Source: Prochlorococcus sp. AG-459-D04 (GTDB lineage Bacteria; Cyanobacteriota; Cyanobacteriia; PCC-6307; Cyanobiaceae). Taken from it: DNA of 64,000 nt. The position numbers and the translations under genes are program-made. Position 1 is the first letter of the stretch. Every line of letters begins with the position of its first letter. Where the stretch lies: positions 1 through 64,000 of the forward strand of contig QCRA01000001.1 of assembly GCA_003212035.1 (NCBI GenBank), in the 5' to 3' direction. Below the pieces are notes generated by a model. The model worked only from the letters and a program-made list of their open reading frames with translations. It ran no database searches and was not told the origin of the DNA. Of the stretch, positions 18,292 through 29,298 are shown piece by piece.

Positions 18292-19149
18292 ATGAGAATT
18301 AAATACATTCACAAACTTGAATATAAATACGAAGACCCTGTTCAATTAGGCGAGCATAGATTATGTATAAAGCCAAGGTCAAATGGATTCCAGAAACTAA
18401 AGAATTTTGAATTAAAAATAACCCCAGAACCAGAAATTATTTATCCTTTACTTGCTGCCAGCGGAGAAGAGATTAATAGAATCAGATTTAATGGATTAAC
18501 AGATAATTTAATAATTGAATCAATCAGCGATGTTGAAACTATTAAACATCCAAACATAATTGATGGGATTAAAAATAGAGATTTAACATTACCTTTTTGT
18601 AGAAGCATTATTAACAGAGATTTACAGGGAGCATTGGAGGGTTGGATGCCTAATGGACAACACGACCCCTCTGCCGTAGAACTTGCCCAAGAAGCCTTAG
18701 CCGGAAGCATTAATAACGCATTATCATTTACTTACCAGCTAATAGAGATTATTCAAGATCGGGTTAAATATACCAAAAGGCATACGGGTCCAGCATGGCC
18801 GGCTAGCAGAACACTTAGAGAACGTATAGGTTCATGCAGAGATTTAGCAATGCTGATGGTTGAAGCTTGCAGATCTATAGGTATTCCAAGTAGGTTTGTA
18901 AGTGGTTATCATTTTGAAGATCCGTTACCGTCTGAGTTGGATTTACATGCATGGGCTGAATTATATATTCCAGGTGCTGGTTGGAGAGGTTTTGATCCAA
19001 GCGGGAAAGGATTAATAGATGAAAGATATTTAACATTGGTATCCTCTTCCAAATCGAACTTAACCTCTGTAATTACAGGAAACTTTATAGGAAAAAATAA
19101 TCTAGAAAATACTTTATCCTGGGAAATCAAACCTCTTGAAATTAAATAA
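18292..19149 (+). CDS. Transglutaminase-like protein
   Basis: TLRERIGSCRDLAMLMVEACRSIGIPSRFVSGY ... LHAWAELYIPGAGWRGFDPS (Cys-His-Asp triad). Confidence 0.9.
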   Translation: MRIKYIHKLEYKYEDPVQLGEHRLCIKPRSNGFQKLKNFELKITPEPEIIYPLLAASGEEINRIRFNGLTDNLIIESISDVETIKHPNIIDGIKNRDLTLPFCRSIINRDLQGALEGWMPNGQHDPSAVELAQEALAGSINNALSFTYQLIEIIQDRVKYTKRHTGPAWPASRTLRERIGSCRDLAMLMVEACRSIGIPSRFVSGYHFEDPLPSELDLHAWAELYIPGAGWRGFDPSGKGLIDERYLTLVSSSKSNLTSVITGNFIGKNNLENTLSWEIKPLEIK

Positions 19150-19270
19150 TCACTAAATTTTTAATCTTTTAAAACAACAAAATAAATAAAAATACGTTTC
19201 TTTTTTAGTGTTAATTGATACGTTCTTATAGAAATTTATCTGTTTTCATTTGTTTAATATTTAAATAAAA

Positions 19271-19792
19271 TTGAACTCAAGTTTAGAAATTCCAGCTATC
19301 AAATCAAACAAATCAAAAATGTTTGAATTGATAAGTTATGAAAAATTTCGCGATACAAAAGATGTTAGATTTTTTGACATTAGTATTAATGAATCAAATT
19401 ATAGAGATCTAGTTATTCACAGTGGTCCTGCGATTAGTCCGCCAAATGATCACGAATTTAATAATTGGCAATTTTACATCCATCACAATCAAGAAGATAA
19501 TCTATTGGCTATCTCTGGAGGAAGAACATTTTTTCTTGTCAATTTTGGTTGGGATTATCCTTTTTATAAAGTTAGATTAGAATCTTGCGGATATATTCTA
19601 AGAATACCTAGAGGAACTTTTCATAGATCAGTATCTGACGGAAACGGTTCCATAGTTTTAAATCAAGCCATAAGAGATAAAAACGGTACGGTTGAATCTG
19701 AATTCAAGGTTACGAATAGCAAAGATAATAAAAGACTTCTAGATTGTATAACTAATCTGGAACCTAAATTTAAAATTTATAGTGTTAAATAA
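19271..19792 (+). CDS. Hypothetical protein, possibly cupin-like
   Basis: GYILRIPRGTFHRSVSDGNGSIVLNQAI resembles a cupin strand pattern. Confidence 0.5.
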   Translation: MNSSLEIPAIKSNKSKMFELISYEKFRDTKDVRFFDISINESNYRDLVIHSGPAISPPNDHEFNNWQFYIHHNQEDNLLAISGGRTFFLVNFGWDYPFYKVRLESCGYILRIPRGTFHRSVSDGNGSIVLNQAIRDKNGTVESEFKVTNSKDNKRLLDCITNLEPKFKIYSVK

Positions 19793-19857
19793 TCTTAAAA
19801 AGGCGTTTCAAATATATATTTCAATTTTAAAACTTATCTAATTGTTATAAAATAATA

Positions 19858-20394
19858 ATGTTCAAAATAATTAGTATGAAATCTTTTAAGTTTTTAAGAT
19901 ATTTTTTATGCATAACTTTTTCTTTCTTAGTTTTATCCTCTCCAGTTTTCGCAGGAGCAAATGTAGCTGTTAAGGGCGAGGGAGATGAAGTTCCAAGTTA
20001 TGTGAGATCTAATATTACAGGATATAATTTCCATGGAGAGGATCTTCATTTGTCTTCTATAGCTGGAGCAGTTGCAAGAGACGCAGATTTTAGTGACGTT
20101 GATTTACATGGGACAACCTTAACCCTATCTGATCTAAAAGGATCTAATTTAAATGGAATTGACCTAACCGATACTCTTTCGGATCGAGTTAACTTCCAAA
20201 AAACAGATCTTAGAAATGCTGTTTTAATAAATATGATAGCCTCAGGTAGTAGTTTTGCAGGAGCTCAAATAGAAGGTGCAGATTTTTCTTACGCTATTCT
20301 TGACAGTGAAGATCAAAGAAATCTTTGTGAAATAGCTGATGGTATCAATCCAAAAACAGGCGTTTCAACAAGAGAAAGTCTTGAGTGTAAATAG
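19858..20394 (+). CDS. Pentapeptide-repeat protein with signal peptide
   Basis: A(D/N)LXX pattern; possible lumenal protein. Confidence 0.8.
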   Translation: MFKIISMKSFKFLRYFLCITFSFLVLSSPVFAGANVAVKGEGDEVPSYVRSNITGYNFHGEDLHLSSIAGAVARDADFSDVDLHGTTLTLSDLKGSNLNGIDLTDTLSDRVNFQKTDLRNAVLINMIASGSSFAGAQIEGADFSYAILDSEDQRNLCEIADGINPKTGVSTRESLECK

Positions 20395-20404
20395 AAATTA
20401 AAAA

Positions 20405-20758
20405 TTATAAGTAAACTTTTTTCCCATTATTAAATTTAAAAATTCTTTGTTCATCATCTTGAAATATCATTTCACCATTTAACTTGGATTTCTTAAATTT
20501 TGAAAGTCTTGCTCTATGTATATTTGATTTTCTATTTATATTATCTTCGTTATCATAGGCTCCAATATAAATATTTATATTGGGATTTGAAAAGGTTTTT
20601 TCTTCCTCTCTTAAAAAAATTCTGTCAATATTTGTTTGCGGGCTCTGAAGTTTATTTTTAAATTTATCTAATTTTAAATTCTTTGTTTTTTTAGAACTAA
20701 TTTTTTTGTAGCCAAAAAAAATAACTCCTAAAATTAGAAAAACTAAAAATAAATTCAT
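20405..20758 (-). CDS. Hypothetical protein, N-terminal TM
   Basis: 117 aa ORF. Confidence 0.45.
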   Translation of the reverse strand: MNLFLVFLILGVIFFGYKKISSKKTKNLKLDKFKNKLQSPQTNIDRIFLREEEKTFSNPNINIYIGAYDNEDNINRKSNIHRARLSKFKKSKLNGEMIFQDDEQRIFKFNNGKKVYL

Positions 20759-20949
20759 TACTTAATTTTTATTTTTATATCTACGCCTAAGTTACTTTTA
20801 GTAGTTAATATTTCTTTTTTTATGATTCCATAGGTAAAAATTTTAGATAAAGTTTTTAAAGATTTAAAAACTAAAAAAACAGTAAATAAAAAGAAAACAA
20901 TAATGTTTTCTACGAGAAGATTTTTATTTTTATTATCTAAATTGCTCAT
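20758..20949 (-). CDS. Small hypothetical protein
   Basis: 63 aa ORF abutting 20405..20758. Confidence 0.4.
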   Translation of the reverse strand: MSNLDNKNKNLLVENIIVFFLFTVFLVFKSLKTLSKIFTYGIIKKEILTTKSNLGVDIKIKIK

Positions 20950-20965
20950 ATAAGTCTTAAATTAA

Positions 20966-21835
20966 TTATTTTTCATCACTATTTGCATATGGGCCGAAAA
21001 ATTCACTGGCTTCTCTTCCCATTACTTTAGCAAGATTTAAACTTTTATCTATATCCCATTTAGATGCCATTCCATAAAGAATTCCAGCAGCAAAAGAATC
21101 GCCACATCCATAAGAATCTACCATTAATTTTTTGTTTTTAAGAGCCTTATATCTTCCTCCTGGGAATAGTATGCCTCCCTTCTCTCCCTCTGTTTTAATG
21201 GTATATTTGGGTTTTAATAATAATTCAGAAAAAGAAAAAACTTCCCCGGGATCAAGATTACTGCCTATTAATCCATCTAAAAGAACATTTGATTCATTAA
21301 TTGTATTTAATCCCACCCTTGGTGTTGTACAAAGTACTGAAGCTGATCTAGCCATTTTAAAAATTTCCGAATCAGATGCAGTAATAAAAATTCCGTCCAT
21401 TTTTTTTAAAATGTTCCATTCTAACTTATCTTTATGAGTTGGAGCTAACCTTTCTCCAATAACTGTTATTGCTCTTTCACCTTGAGAGTCAATTAAACTA
21501 AATCCTCTTCTAGTTGGTTTATTACGCCAAGCTACATGCAAATTAATTCCCATATTTGAGAGAATCTTGAAACACTTATCTCCATAATCATCATTACCTA
21601 ATGACGTAAAAAAATGAACTTGGTTTAAAGATAAATCAGAAAGTATTTTCGCGATAATAGAGCCACCGCCAGCTGGATACTCAAGGGAATTCTCTGAATG
21701 AGAAATGACTCCAGGTTTTGGTAATTGATCGACCTTTAGGAAATTTATCCACTCAACATGTCCAACAACAGCAAAATTTAAATTTCCTTTTTTAAATTTA
21801 TAGTCTTCAACTTTATTATTCTTTTCAACAACCAT
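20966..21835 (-). CDS. PfkB-family carbohydrate kinase
   Basis: AGGGSIIAKIL and C-terminal DSYGCGDSFAAGILYGMA. Confidence 0.85.
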   Translation of the reverse strand: MVVEKNNKVEDYKFKKGNLNFAVVGHVEWINFLKVDQLPKPGVISHSENSLEYPAGGGSIIAKILSDLSLNQVHFFTSLGNDDYGDKCFKILSNMGINLHVAWRNKPTRRGFSLIDSQGERAITVIGERLAPTHKDKLEWNILKKMDGIFITASDSEIFKMARSASVLCTTPRVGLNTINESNVLLDGLIGSNLDPGEVFSFSELLLKPKYTIKTEGEKGGILFPGGRYKALKNKKLMVDSYGCGDSFAAGILYGMASKWDIDKSLNLAKVMGREASEFFGPYANSDEK

Positions 21836-21876
21836 AAGCTTTTAAATACTATTATTAAAAGAAATATTTTTGACCA

Positions 21877-22248
21877 GTGAATTCATTTAACATTTTAAAA
21901 GATAATAAAAAAATACTATCTTATCTTTACCTTTTTCTATCAATTTTAGGTGCTGTCCTGCCAATGATGGCAAATTTCGAATTTGCTAAGGAATATGGCA
22001 ACAGCTTTGATATAAATAACTTCATTTCTTTAGCGAATGCAAATCCTGCAGCTCAGTCAATTTCAAGAGACTTATTAGTAGGTGCAAGCGCTATTTTTAT
22101 ATGGATAGTAAATGAATCAAAAAAACTAAACATGAAGAATATGTGGATTGTATACATTGGAACTTTTCTTATAGCCTTCGCATTCTCTGCACCTTTTTTC
22201 TTATTTCTAAGAGAGAGAAGAATTATAGAATTAGAAAAGATTAATTAA
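21877..22248 (+). CDS. DUF2834-like membrane protein
   Basis: LGAVLPMMANFEFAKEYG; three TM segments. Confidence 0.55.
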   Translation: MNSFNILKDNKKILSYLYLFLSILGAVLPMMANFEFAKEYGNSFDINNFISLANANPAAQSISRDLLVGASAIFIWIVNESKKLNMKNMWIVYIGTFLIAFAFSAPFFLFLRERRIIELEKIN

Positions 22249-23477
22249 AATAATCTCTTAAATAGAATTGCGAATACAATAAAGCAACAACATGAAATTG
22301 AAAGCCAGATTATTGAAGCATAACCAAATAGATCTAATATACGTCCTGAAATAAATGGTCCAAAAAAATAACCCATAGCGAAACATTGTGATAGTAGAGC
22401 AAGTGCTAAACCTTTTTTATTTGAAGGAGCTATTCTGAAAACAACATCTGTTGATGTTGGAAGAAATGAAGCAGTCCCTAAACTTACTAAAATCAATGAA
22501 AAAGAAATCAAATAAAACGATGGTATTATATTTAAGTAACTTGAAATAAATAATAAAAATGAAGCGAATGAGAAATTTATTAAACTAAATTTCAAGCCAA
22601 ATAATCTTTCTTTCCTAGATATCCAAGAACCGACAGGCCATTGTAAAAACAACAATAAGATTAACTGAATAGAAATTATAAGACTAATAATTTCTTTGCT
22701 TAATGCATTACGATATACTCCACCTTTAACAAGATCCAGAGGTAAAGTTACTTGAATCAAAGCTAAAGAAGTAGTTATCAATAAAATAGATAAAATTATT
22801 ATTGTTGAATTTTTATTCCATTTCAATTGTCCCTCATTAATTGGATCTACAGATCTTTTTTGGAAATTTTCTAAGTTTCCTCTAATAGAAGAATTATTTC
22901 TAGATATTAAAAATGTAATAACTATCATGCAAAATATATCATTAATAAAAATTGATTTAGTATACAAAAAATTCGTCATATAACCCCCTATGAATACTCC
23001 TAGAAATATTCCTAAAGCCTCAGAACTTCTAACAAGAGCATAAGCTTTGCGTGTTTCGATAGGATGGCAAAAATAAGGCACCCCGAACTCGGCAGCAGGC
23101 CAATAAATTCCTGCAGCAGCCCCAACAAATGATTGTCCAATTATGTACAAAAAGGTATCTCTTGAAAAAATGAGGCATAAGCTTGCAGCAATACTTAGGA
23201 TTGAAGAAGTAACTATTGGAAATTGTATTTTCCCAGTTTTATTAAGATAATTACCTGTAAAGAGTCTTGTTACGGTTCCAATTATTGCTGAAATGGTAAA
23301 CCCCAAGCCAATATCTGTTGCCGATAATCCTATGTTATTAAAAATAAGTGATGTTAAATAAATAACACCTCCTGCTCCAAATGCAGCGTAAAATCTTATC
23401 TTGGTTATTAACCTCAAATGATATGGAAATTTAATCCACCAATTTTTGCTAATTTGTAAACTATTTAGACTAATCAC
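22245..23477 (-). CDS. MFS transporter
   Basis: ~12 TM ORF of 410 aa. Confidence 0.8.
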   Translation of the reverse strand: MISLNSLQISKNWWIKFPYHLRLITKIRFYAAFGAGGVIYLTSLIFNNIGLSATDIGLGFTISAIIGTVTRLFTGNYLNKTGKIQFPIVTSSILSIAASLCLIFSRDTFLYIIGQSFVGAAAGIYWPAAEFGVPYFCHPIETRKAYALVRSSEALGIFLGVFIGGYMTNFLYTKSIFINDIFCMIVITFLISRNNSSIRGNLENFQKRSVDPINEGQLKWNKNSTIIILSILLITTSLALIQVTLPLDLVKGGVYRNALSKEIISLIISIQLILLLFLQWPVGSWISRKERLFGLKFSLINFSFASFLLFISSYLNIIPSFYLISFSLILVSLGTASFLPTSTDVVFRIAPSNKKGLALALLSQCFAMGYFFGPFISGRILDLFGYASIIWLSISCCCFIVFAILFKRLF

Positions 23478-23479
23478 AA

Positions 23480-25030
23480 GTGAAACACATTTTTATAATT
23501 TTTTTTAGTTTTTGTGGTTTATTTTTTAATAATGGTATAAAGGCTGCTGAAAAGATAAATATTAAATTTGAAGAGATGGAAATCCCTCTTACTATAGAAC
23601 AATTATCAAAATTAGAAAAATACAAAGATGATTCAACAGAATTAATAGATTGGTTAAAACAAAATGGATTAATAAGAGTATTTGAATTATCAAAATTTTT
23701 AGAATTTCCAGTTTTCAAGGAAGAGGGGTTAAATAGAGAAATATTAAGAAGTTGGATAGGGCGTAAAATTCTTACAGAATTAAGCAAAAGCATTAAAGTT
23801 CCAAATGACGATAATGGAACAGAAATTTATAACACTATAGAAAATTTATTAGATCAAAAAAAAGAAGTTTCAACTTTAGAAATCATAAAGGCATTACCAT
23901 CAGAACAAATTTCACTAGATATTGATAATTTAATTTTAATAATTTCATCTTGGAAAAATGAATTATCAATGCAACAAGAACTTTTATCCAAATTAAATAG
24001 ACTTAAAAGAACGAACCACAATGTCTTTAAAAATACTGAAAAAAAATCAACTCAAGATCTAACAAAAATTGATAAAAAAATTTATGCCCCTCACCGAGTG
24101 AAACCTTTTGAAATTGAAATATGGAAAAGCAATAAAACAAATGATGCTAAAGAACTAATAATTTTTATGCCAGGACTTGGAGGCGAAATTAATAATTTCA
24201 AATGGATAGGCAACGAATTGGCTAAAAGAGGTTGGCCAATATTATTCATAGATCACAGAGGGAGTAATTTAGAATCATTCATAGAAGTTGTCGAAGGTAA
24301 GGAAACAATACCGGGAAGTGCAGACTTTTTCTTATACAGAATTAAAGATTTAGATGCTGTATTAAAAGCTCATAAAAATGGAGAATTTGGTTTACCTAAT
24401 GATTCTTATATTTTAATGGGGCATTCACTTGGTGCTTTAATAGCACTTTTATATGAAGGCAATAAACCTACGGATCAACTAGTGGACAAATGTGATTCGG
24501 CATTAAAAGACTTTGCGGTAACAAATTTATCTAAATTACTTCAATGTCAGTTGAGCGAAATACCATTCCCTAAGAAAAATAACACTAATAAGGCCAGTGC
24601 GATTATAGGTTTTAATTCATTTGGCAGTTTAGTATGGCCAAAAGAGAATAGTGCAGGCATTAGAACACCCACTCTTCTAATAGGTGGCACGTTTGACCTT
24701 ATTACACCATTAATGAATGAACAATTTAGAGTTTTTTCTGCTTTAAATAATCCTTCAAACAGATTTCTAATTATTGAAGGAGCAAGTCATTTCTCTCCAA
24801 TAAGAATTAATAAAAGCTACGAAGAAAATAATGATATCTTCAAAATAAGTGAATCTTTTATTGGTTCAGAGCCAATATTAGTACAAGATTTATCTACGAA
24901 ATTTATAGTTGAATTTTTAAAAAATATTAAAGACCAAAAGGTCCCTAGACTAGTTAAAAACCAAAGAGATTTGGGACTTGATTTCCATCTTTTAGACCTT
25001 GAAACAATAAAAGAAATTTCCGAAAATTAG
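23480..25030 (+). CDS. Alpha/beta hydrolase (cyanobacterial DUF1400-like)
   Basis: FMPGLGGEINNF, GHSLGALIALL nucleophile elbow, GASHFSPI. Confidence 0.8.
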   Translation: MKHIFIIFFSFCGLFFNNGIKAAEKINIKFEEMEIPLTIEQLSKLEKYKDDSTELIDWLKQNGLIRVFELSKFLEFPVFKEEGLNREILRSWIGRKILTELSKSIKVPNDDNGTEIYNTIENLLDQKKEVSTLEIIKALPSEQISLDIDNLILIISSWKNELSMQQELLSKLNRLKRTNHNVFKNTEKKSTQDLTKIDKKIYAPHRVKPFEIEIWKSNKTNDAKELIIFMPGLGGEINNFKWIGNELAKRGWPILFIDHRGSNLESFIEVVEGKETIPGSADFFLYRIKDLDAVLKAHKNGEFGLPNDSYILMGHSLGALIALLYEGNKPTDQLVDKCDSALKDFAVTNLSKLLQCQLSEIPFPKKNNTNKASAIIGFNSFGSLVWPKENSAGIRTPTLLIGGTFDLITPLMNEQFRVFSALNNPSNRFLIIEGASHFSPIRINKSYEENNDIFKISESFIGSEPILVQDLSTKFIVEFLKNIKDQKVPRLVKNQRDLGLDFHLLDLETIKEISEN

Positions 25031-26049
25031 TACTCTATTCGTGGATCTAAATATGCGATTAAAATATCCACTAATAGATTTAAAGAGACTATTAACATAG
25101 AGGTAAAAATTACAATTCCTTGAACTAAGGTATAGTCTCTTTGAGAAATAGCTTCATGTAATCTTAAAGCTATACCTGGCCATGAAAAAGTTACCTCGAA
25201 CAATAGAGTACCTCCTGCTAATGAGGCCATAGTCAAGCCTGAAATAGTGACAATTGGCAATAGAGCATTGGGCAATGCATGGTTTAAAAATATTTTTTTC
25301 CTAGATATTCCTCTACATATAGCAGCATTTACATAATCACTTTTTAATGTCTTATCCAAATTTACTCTTAATGAGCGGCTGAATATACCACTTAATAAAA
25401 AGCCAAGGGATATCGAAGGAAGTGCTAGATGATAAAGACTATCTTTCAAAGCAATAATATTATTTGAAAGAATACTATCCAAAACTAGAAAACCTGTAAT
25501 TTGAGGTTGTTGCTGAAATATTGGAAATCTACCTCCAATTGGGGAAATATTAAAATATACAGAAAATAATAATTGCGCTAACATTGCACCCCAAAAAGGA
25601 GGGATCGAATATGTGGCAATTCCTAATATTCTCGCGGTATAATCAGTCTTTTTCCCTCTGTTTCTTAAGCCAATTAATCCCAGTGGAAATCCTATTAGTG
25701 TGGCACTTAATATTGAAAAGAATCCAAGCTCAAGACTTGCAGGCAATGACTTAATAATAATATTTAGGACTGGCTCTTGGGTACTAAGAGATTGGCCAAA
25801 ATCTAAATGCAATATATTTTTAATATATGAAAAATATTGATTTATTAAAGGTTCATTTAGGCCCAATTTATTTCTTAGAAATTCCCTTGAAACCTCATCT
25901 GCACCAGACCCAAGTATGGCATCGACGGGATCTCCTGGAGCAACTCTTAATAAAATAAAAACAAATGAAGAAATTATCCACAACATTATAGGTATTAATA
26001 AAATTTTTAATAAGGAATAATTTAGTAGTTTATTTAAATTTCTACTCAT
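25027..26049 (-). CDS. Peptide/nickel-type ABC transporter permease (DppB family)
   Basis: APGDPVDAILG; LPNALLPIVTISG. Confidence 0.85.
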   Translation of the reverse strand: MSRNLNKLLNYSLLKILLIPIMLWIISSFVFILLRVAPGDPVDAILGSGADEVSREFLRNKLGLNEPLINQYFSYIKNILHLDFGQSLSTQEPVLNIIIKSLPASLELGFFSILSATLIGFPLGLIGLRNRGKKTDYTARILGIATYSIPPFWGAMLAQLLFSVYFNISPIGGRFPIFQQQPQITGFLVLDSILSNNIIALKDSLYHLALPSISLGFLLSGIFSRSLRVNLDKTLKSDYVNAAICRGISRKKIFLNHALPNALLPIVTISGLTMASLAGGTLLFEVTFSWPGIALRLHEAISQRDYTLVQGIVIFTSMLIVSLNLLVDILIAYLDPRIEY

Positions 26050-27622
26050 CTATTAACTCAAGATCACTCAATGAAATTATTCCTGCACCATTAAAAACAG
26101 GTTTTGATATTTTATTTTGAGACCATGCTTTTTGAGAGGATATCCAAATAGGGATATAAGGGATTGAACTTGCTGCTATTTTTTCAATTTCAATAAGTTT
26201 TTCTAATCTTTTAATTCCAGTTATTTTTTCACTCTCAAGAAATAAACTTTCCACTTTATTAGATCCCCAAAAACTACCACTGTAGACTGATTCACCTTTT
26301 TTACATATCCCGCCAACTATTTCATTACAACTTAAAAGAGGGGTGAGATAGGCTTCTGGATCTGAATAAGCTCCAGTCCAATCGAGAATAACTGCAGTAT
26401 AAATTCCTAAACTTAGATTCCTATAAACTGTTGTCGATTCAACTCCATTGAGTTCAATATTAATACAATCTTTCAAAGAATTTTTAATTTCTTCCTGCCA
26501 TGTCAAGGCAATAAGCTTATCAGCTGGTACATTTGATCTATAAGTAAGAGGTATTTTCAGAATATTTCCATTACAATAGTTTTCTTTTTGCAATAAGCTT
26601 CTTGCTTCTAAATAATCATATTTAGGCCACAGTTCTTGATTATTTTTTTTTAATATCGGAGGGATAATTGATCTAGATGGCTTCCTTAATCCATAACTTA
26701 TTTTCTCACTAATTAATTTTCTATTAAGACTTTTTGCCAAAGCCAGTCTTAAATTAAGATTACTTAAGGGATAAGAACTAGTTTTAAGACTTATAAAACT
26801 TAATTCAGTGAAAGGGCTATTACCTTCTTTAAACTGTTTATCTTTGCTTAAATTATTTAGACTTTTTCTCTGACTATCATCAATAGAATTTGATAAGAGC
26901 ACGTCAATTTGTTTACTTTTTAAAGCCCCAAAAAGAGATGAAGAATTTGAATAACCCACAAAATTTATACCCTTATTTAAGGGTTTTTCACCCCAATAAT
27001 TCAAATGTGGATCAATTGATTGAACTTCATTAGAAAAACTGGTCAGCATATATTTGCCAGTACCAACAAATTTATGATTTAGAAATTTATCAGAATATTC
27101 TTTGTAAAATGTTGGAGATATTGGAGTTAAATTTACTGAAGTAAGTAAACCATTTAAAGAACTTGATGGTTTATTCAAATTTATTATGACGGAATATTCA
27201 CTCGGCGTTTCTATTGATTTAATCTTATTTCCTAAAATATAATTCATCGTTCCAATTCTTTTGAATCTATCAAAAGAAAACTTTATTGCATTTGAGTTAA
27301 ATGGTGTTCCATCATGAAAAAAAACATCTTTTCTTAAATTAATAATTATTTGAAGTTTATCCTTTGAAATAATTGGCATTTCCGATGCCAATTCAGGTAT
27401 TAATTCACCGTTAGAATTTAATTCATACAATGTGTCTCCTAAAGAACTGATTAATTGAATTGCTTTAAGAGTATTAGCTCTAGCTGGATCTAAAGATTCA
27501 ATTTTTCCAGAACTTGCTACTATGATTTTTTTAGATATTCTTTTTGAGCCGCAAGAAGTCTCTAAAAAAGAAATTAAAATAATGAATATCGATAAAACAA
27601 CTTTTTTTTTCATGTTTTCCAA
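26042..27622 (-). CDS. ABC transporter substrate-binding protein (SBP_bac_5)
   Basis: Lipoprotein signal (SFLETSCGS); VFFHDGTPFNSNAIKFSFDR. Confidence 0.88.
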   Translation of the reverse strand: MENMKKKVVLSIFIILISFLETSCGSKRISKKIIVASSGKIESLDPARANTLKAIQLISSLGDTLYELNSNGELIPELASEMPIISKDKLQIIINLRKDVFFHDGTPFNSNAIKFSFDRFKRIGTMNYILGNKIKSIETPSEYSVIINLNKPSSSLNGLLTSVNLTPISPTFYKEYSDKFLNHKFVGTGKYMLTSFSNEVQSIDPHLNYWGEKPLNKGINFVGYSNSSSLFGALKSKQIDVLLSNSIDDSQRKSLNNLSKDKQFKEGNSPFTELSFISLKTSSYPLSNLNLRLALAKSLNRKLISEKISYGLRKPSRSIIPPILKKNNQELWPKYDYLEARSLLQKENYCNGNILKIPLTYRSNVPADKLIALTWQEEIKNSLKDCINIELNGVESTTVYRNLSLGIYTAVILDWTGAYSDPEAYLTPLLSCNEIVGGICKKGESVYSGSFWGSNKVESLFLESEKITGIKRLEKLIEIEKIAASSIPYIPIWISSQKAWSQNKISKPVFNGAGIISLSDLELIDE

Positions 27623-27903
27623 TTACTTAATTGGTCTGAAGAATTATTAGAGCAAAAAATTTGTAAGGTTATTTGACTTATCTCTAAAGCAAATGTTTTT
27701 TTAGAATTAAAGGCAAAAGGCCATTCTCTCACCCAACAAATTTTTTTACCAATATTTAAACCAATTACTTGAAAAGTCTTTTTGCTATTTTTAATTTTTA
27801 CACAAGCACCTTTGTAAAGGTTTTCAGAACAAATTAAATTATCTTTTTCATTTTTTTTGTCTGATATTTTTGAATGAATCATCAAGGTGCTAAAACCAAA
27901 CAC
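27610..27903 (-). CDS. Hypothetical protein
   Basis: 97 aa ORF. Confidence 0.5.
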   Translation of the reverse strand: MFGFSTLMIHSKISDKKNEKDNLICSENLYKGACVKIKNSKKTFQVIGLNIGKKICWVREWPFAFNSKKTFALEISQITLQIFCSNNSSDQLSNWKT

Positions 27904-27952
27904 TTACTTTCTTCGGTTTAACAAGCTATAAAGAAATTTGCAAACTATTTTT

Positions 27953-29254
27953 TTAAATACAACTTAATTGACTTGCAATAATTTTAACTTCATTTAGCGA
28001 ATTTATTTCATCTTTCGATTTCTCAAAATCTCCATTATTCACCTCATGAGTAATAACGACAATTTCAGCTTTGTCCTCACTTGCATCTAGTTGAACAATT
28101 GATTCGATGGATACATTATTTTTTCCAAAAATATCTCCAATCTTTCCTATTACACCTGGACTATCAAGACAAATAATTCTAAGGTAATTTTTTTTATTTA
28201 TTTGTGAAGATCCGGTGATATGACAGTTTCTCCAGAAATCAAAAGATAATAATGGATCGATTGAATTATTATTTTTTGCTGAAGCGGCATGCAGATTTAA
28301 TATATCTGAAACTACTGACGCAGCAGTTGGGCCACTCCCTGCACCTGGACCATACAACATGATCTCTCCAAGAGGATCAGCCTCTATCAGTAAAGCATTA
28401 TTAACTCCCTTAACTGTGGCCAATGGATGAGATTTTGGAATCAAAGAAGGTCCTACCCAAATATTTAAAGCAAGTGAATCATTACTATTAATTTTCCCCC
28501 TTTCTGAGAGCGCTAAAAGTTTTATTTCAAATCCTAATTTATTGGCATATTCGATATCTTTGAGATTAATTTTACTAATACCCTCAGAATGTATCTCCTC
28601 TCTTTTGATTTTCCCTCCAAATGCAAGTTCACTAAGAATTGAAATCTTATCAGCAGCATCATGACCCTCAACATCTGCAGTTGGATCAAATTCTGCATAC
28701 CCAAGGCTTTGGGCCAATTTTAAGGTCTCCTTATAATCAGCTTTTTCATTTGTCATCTTTGAAAGAATAAAATTTGTCGTACCGTTTATTATCCCAACCA
28801 TTTTTTTAATGCTGTTACTTTTTAATGATCTTTTTAAGGGTTCAATTATAGGAATCCCCCCGCAAACTGCCGCCTCTGACAATATATAAACTCCTTCTTT
28901 AGATGCAGTTCTATATATTTCTTCTCCATATCTTGCAATGACTGCTTTATTTGCTGTAACAACAGATTTACCTAATTTTAATGATTGCAGAATAATATCT
29001 TTCGCTAAATCAACCCCACCCATTACTTCAACAATTACATCTATAGAGGGGTCACTAATTAATTTAAATGGATCATCAGTTAGTAAATTTTTATCTAGCT
29101 CAATATCCCTTTTTTTATTAAGGTCTTTGACAGCTATTTTAACAATTTCTATTTCTTTTAAAATTGGATGTGAATCAACTTTAGAACTTAATATTTTATA
29201 AATCCCTGAACCAACAGTCCCAAAACCTAAAATCCCAATTTTGCATTTTCTCAT
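27953..29254 (-). CDS. hom: Homoserine dehydrogenase
   Basis: GFGTVGSGIYKIL, NGTTNFILSKM, C-terminal ACT domain. Confidence 0.95.
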   Translation of the reverse strand: MRKCKIGILGFGTVGSGIYKILSSKVDSHPILKEIEIVKIAVKDLNKKRDIELDKNLLTDDPFKLISDPSIDVIVEVMGGVDLAKDIILQSLKLGKSVVTANKAVIARYGEEIYRTASKEGVYILSEAAVCGGIPIIEPLKRSLKSNSIKKMVGIINGTTNFILSKMTNEKADYKETLKLAQSLGYAEFDPTADVEGHDAADKISILSELAFGGKIKREEIHSEGISKINLKDIEYANKLGFEIKLLALSERGKINSNDSLALNIWVGPSLIPKSHPLATVKGVNNALLIEADPLGEIMLYGPGAGSGPTAASVVSDILNLHAASAKNNNSIDPLLSFDFWRNCHITGSSQINKKNYLRIICLDSPGVIGKIGDIFGKNNVSIESIVQLDASEDKAEIVVITHEVNNGDFEKSKDEINSLNEVKIIASQLSCI

Positions 29255-29298
29255 TTTTTATTTCTTTTAACTTTGAGTTTAATTTTATATTATTAAAC

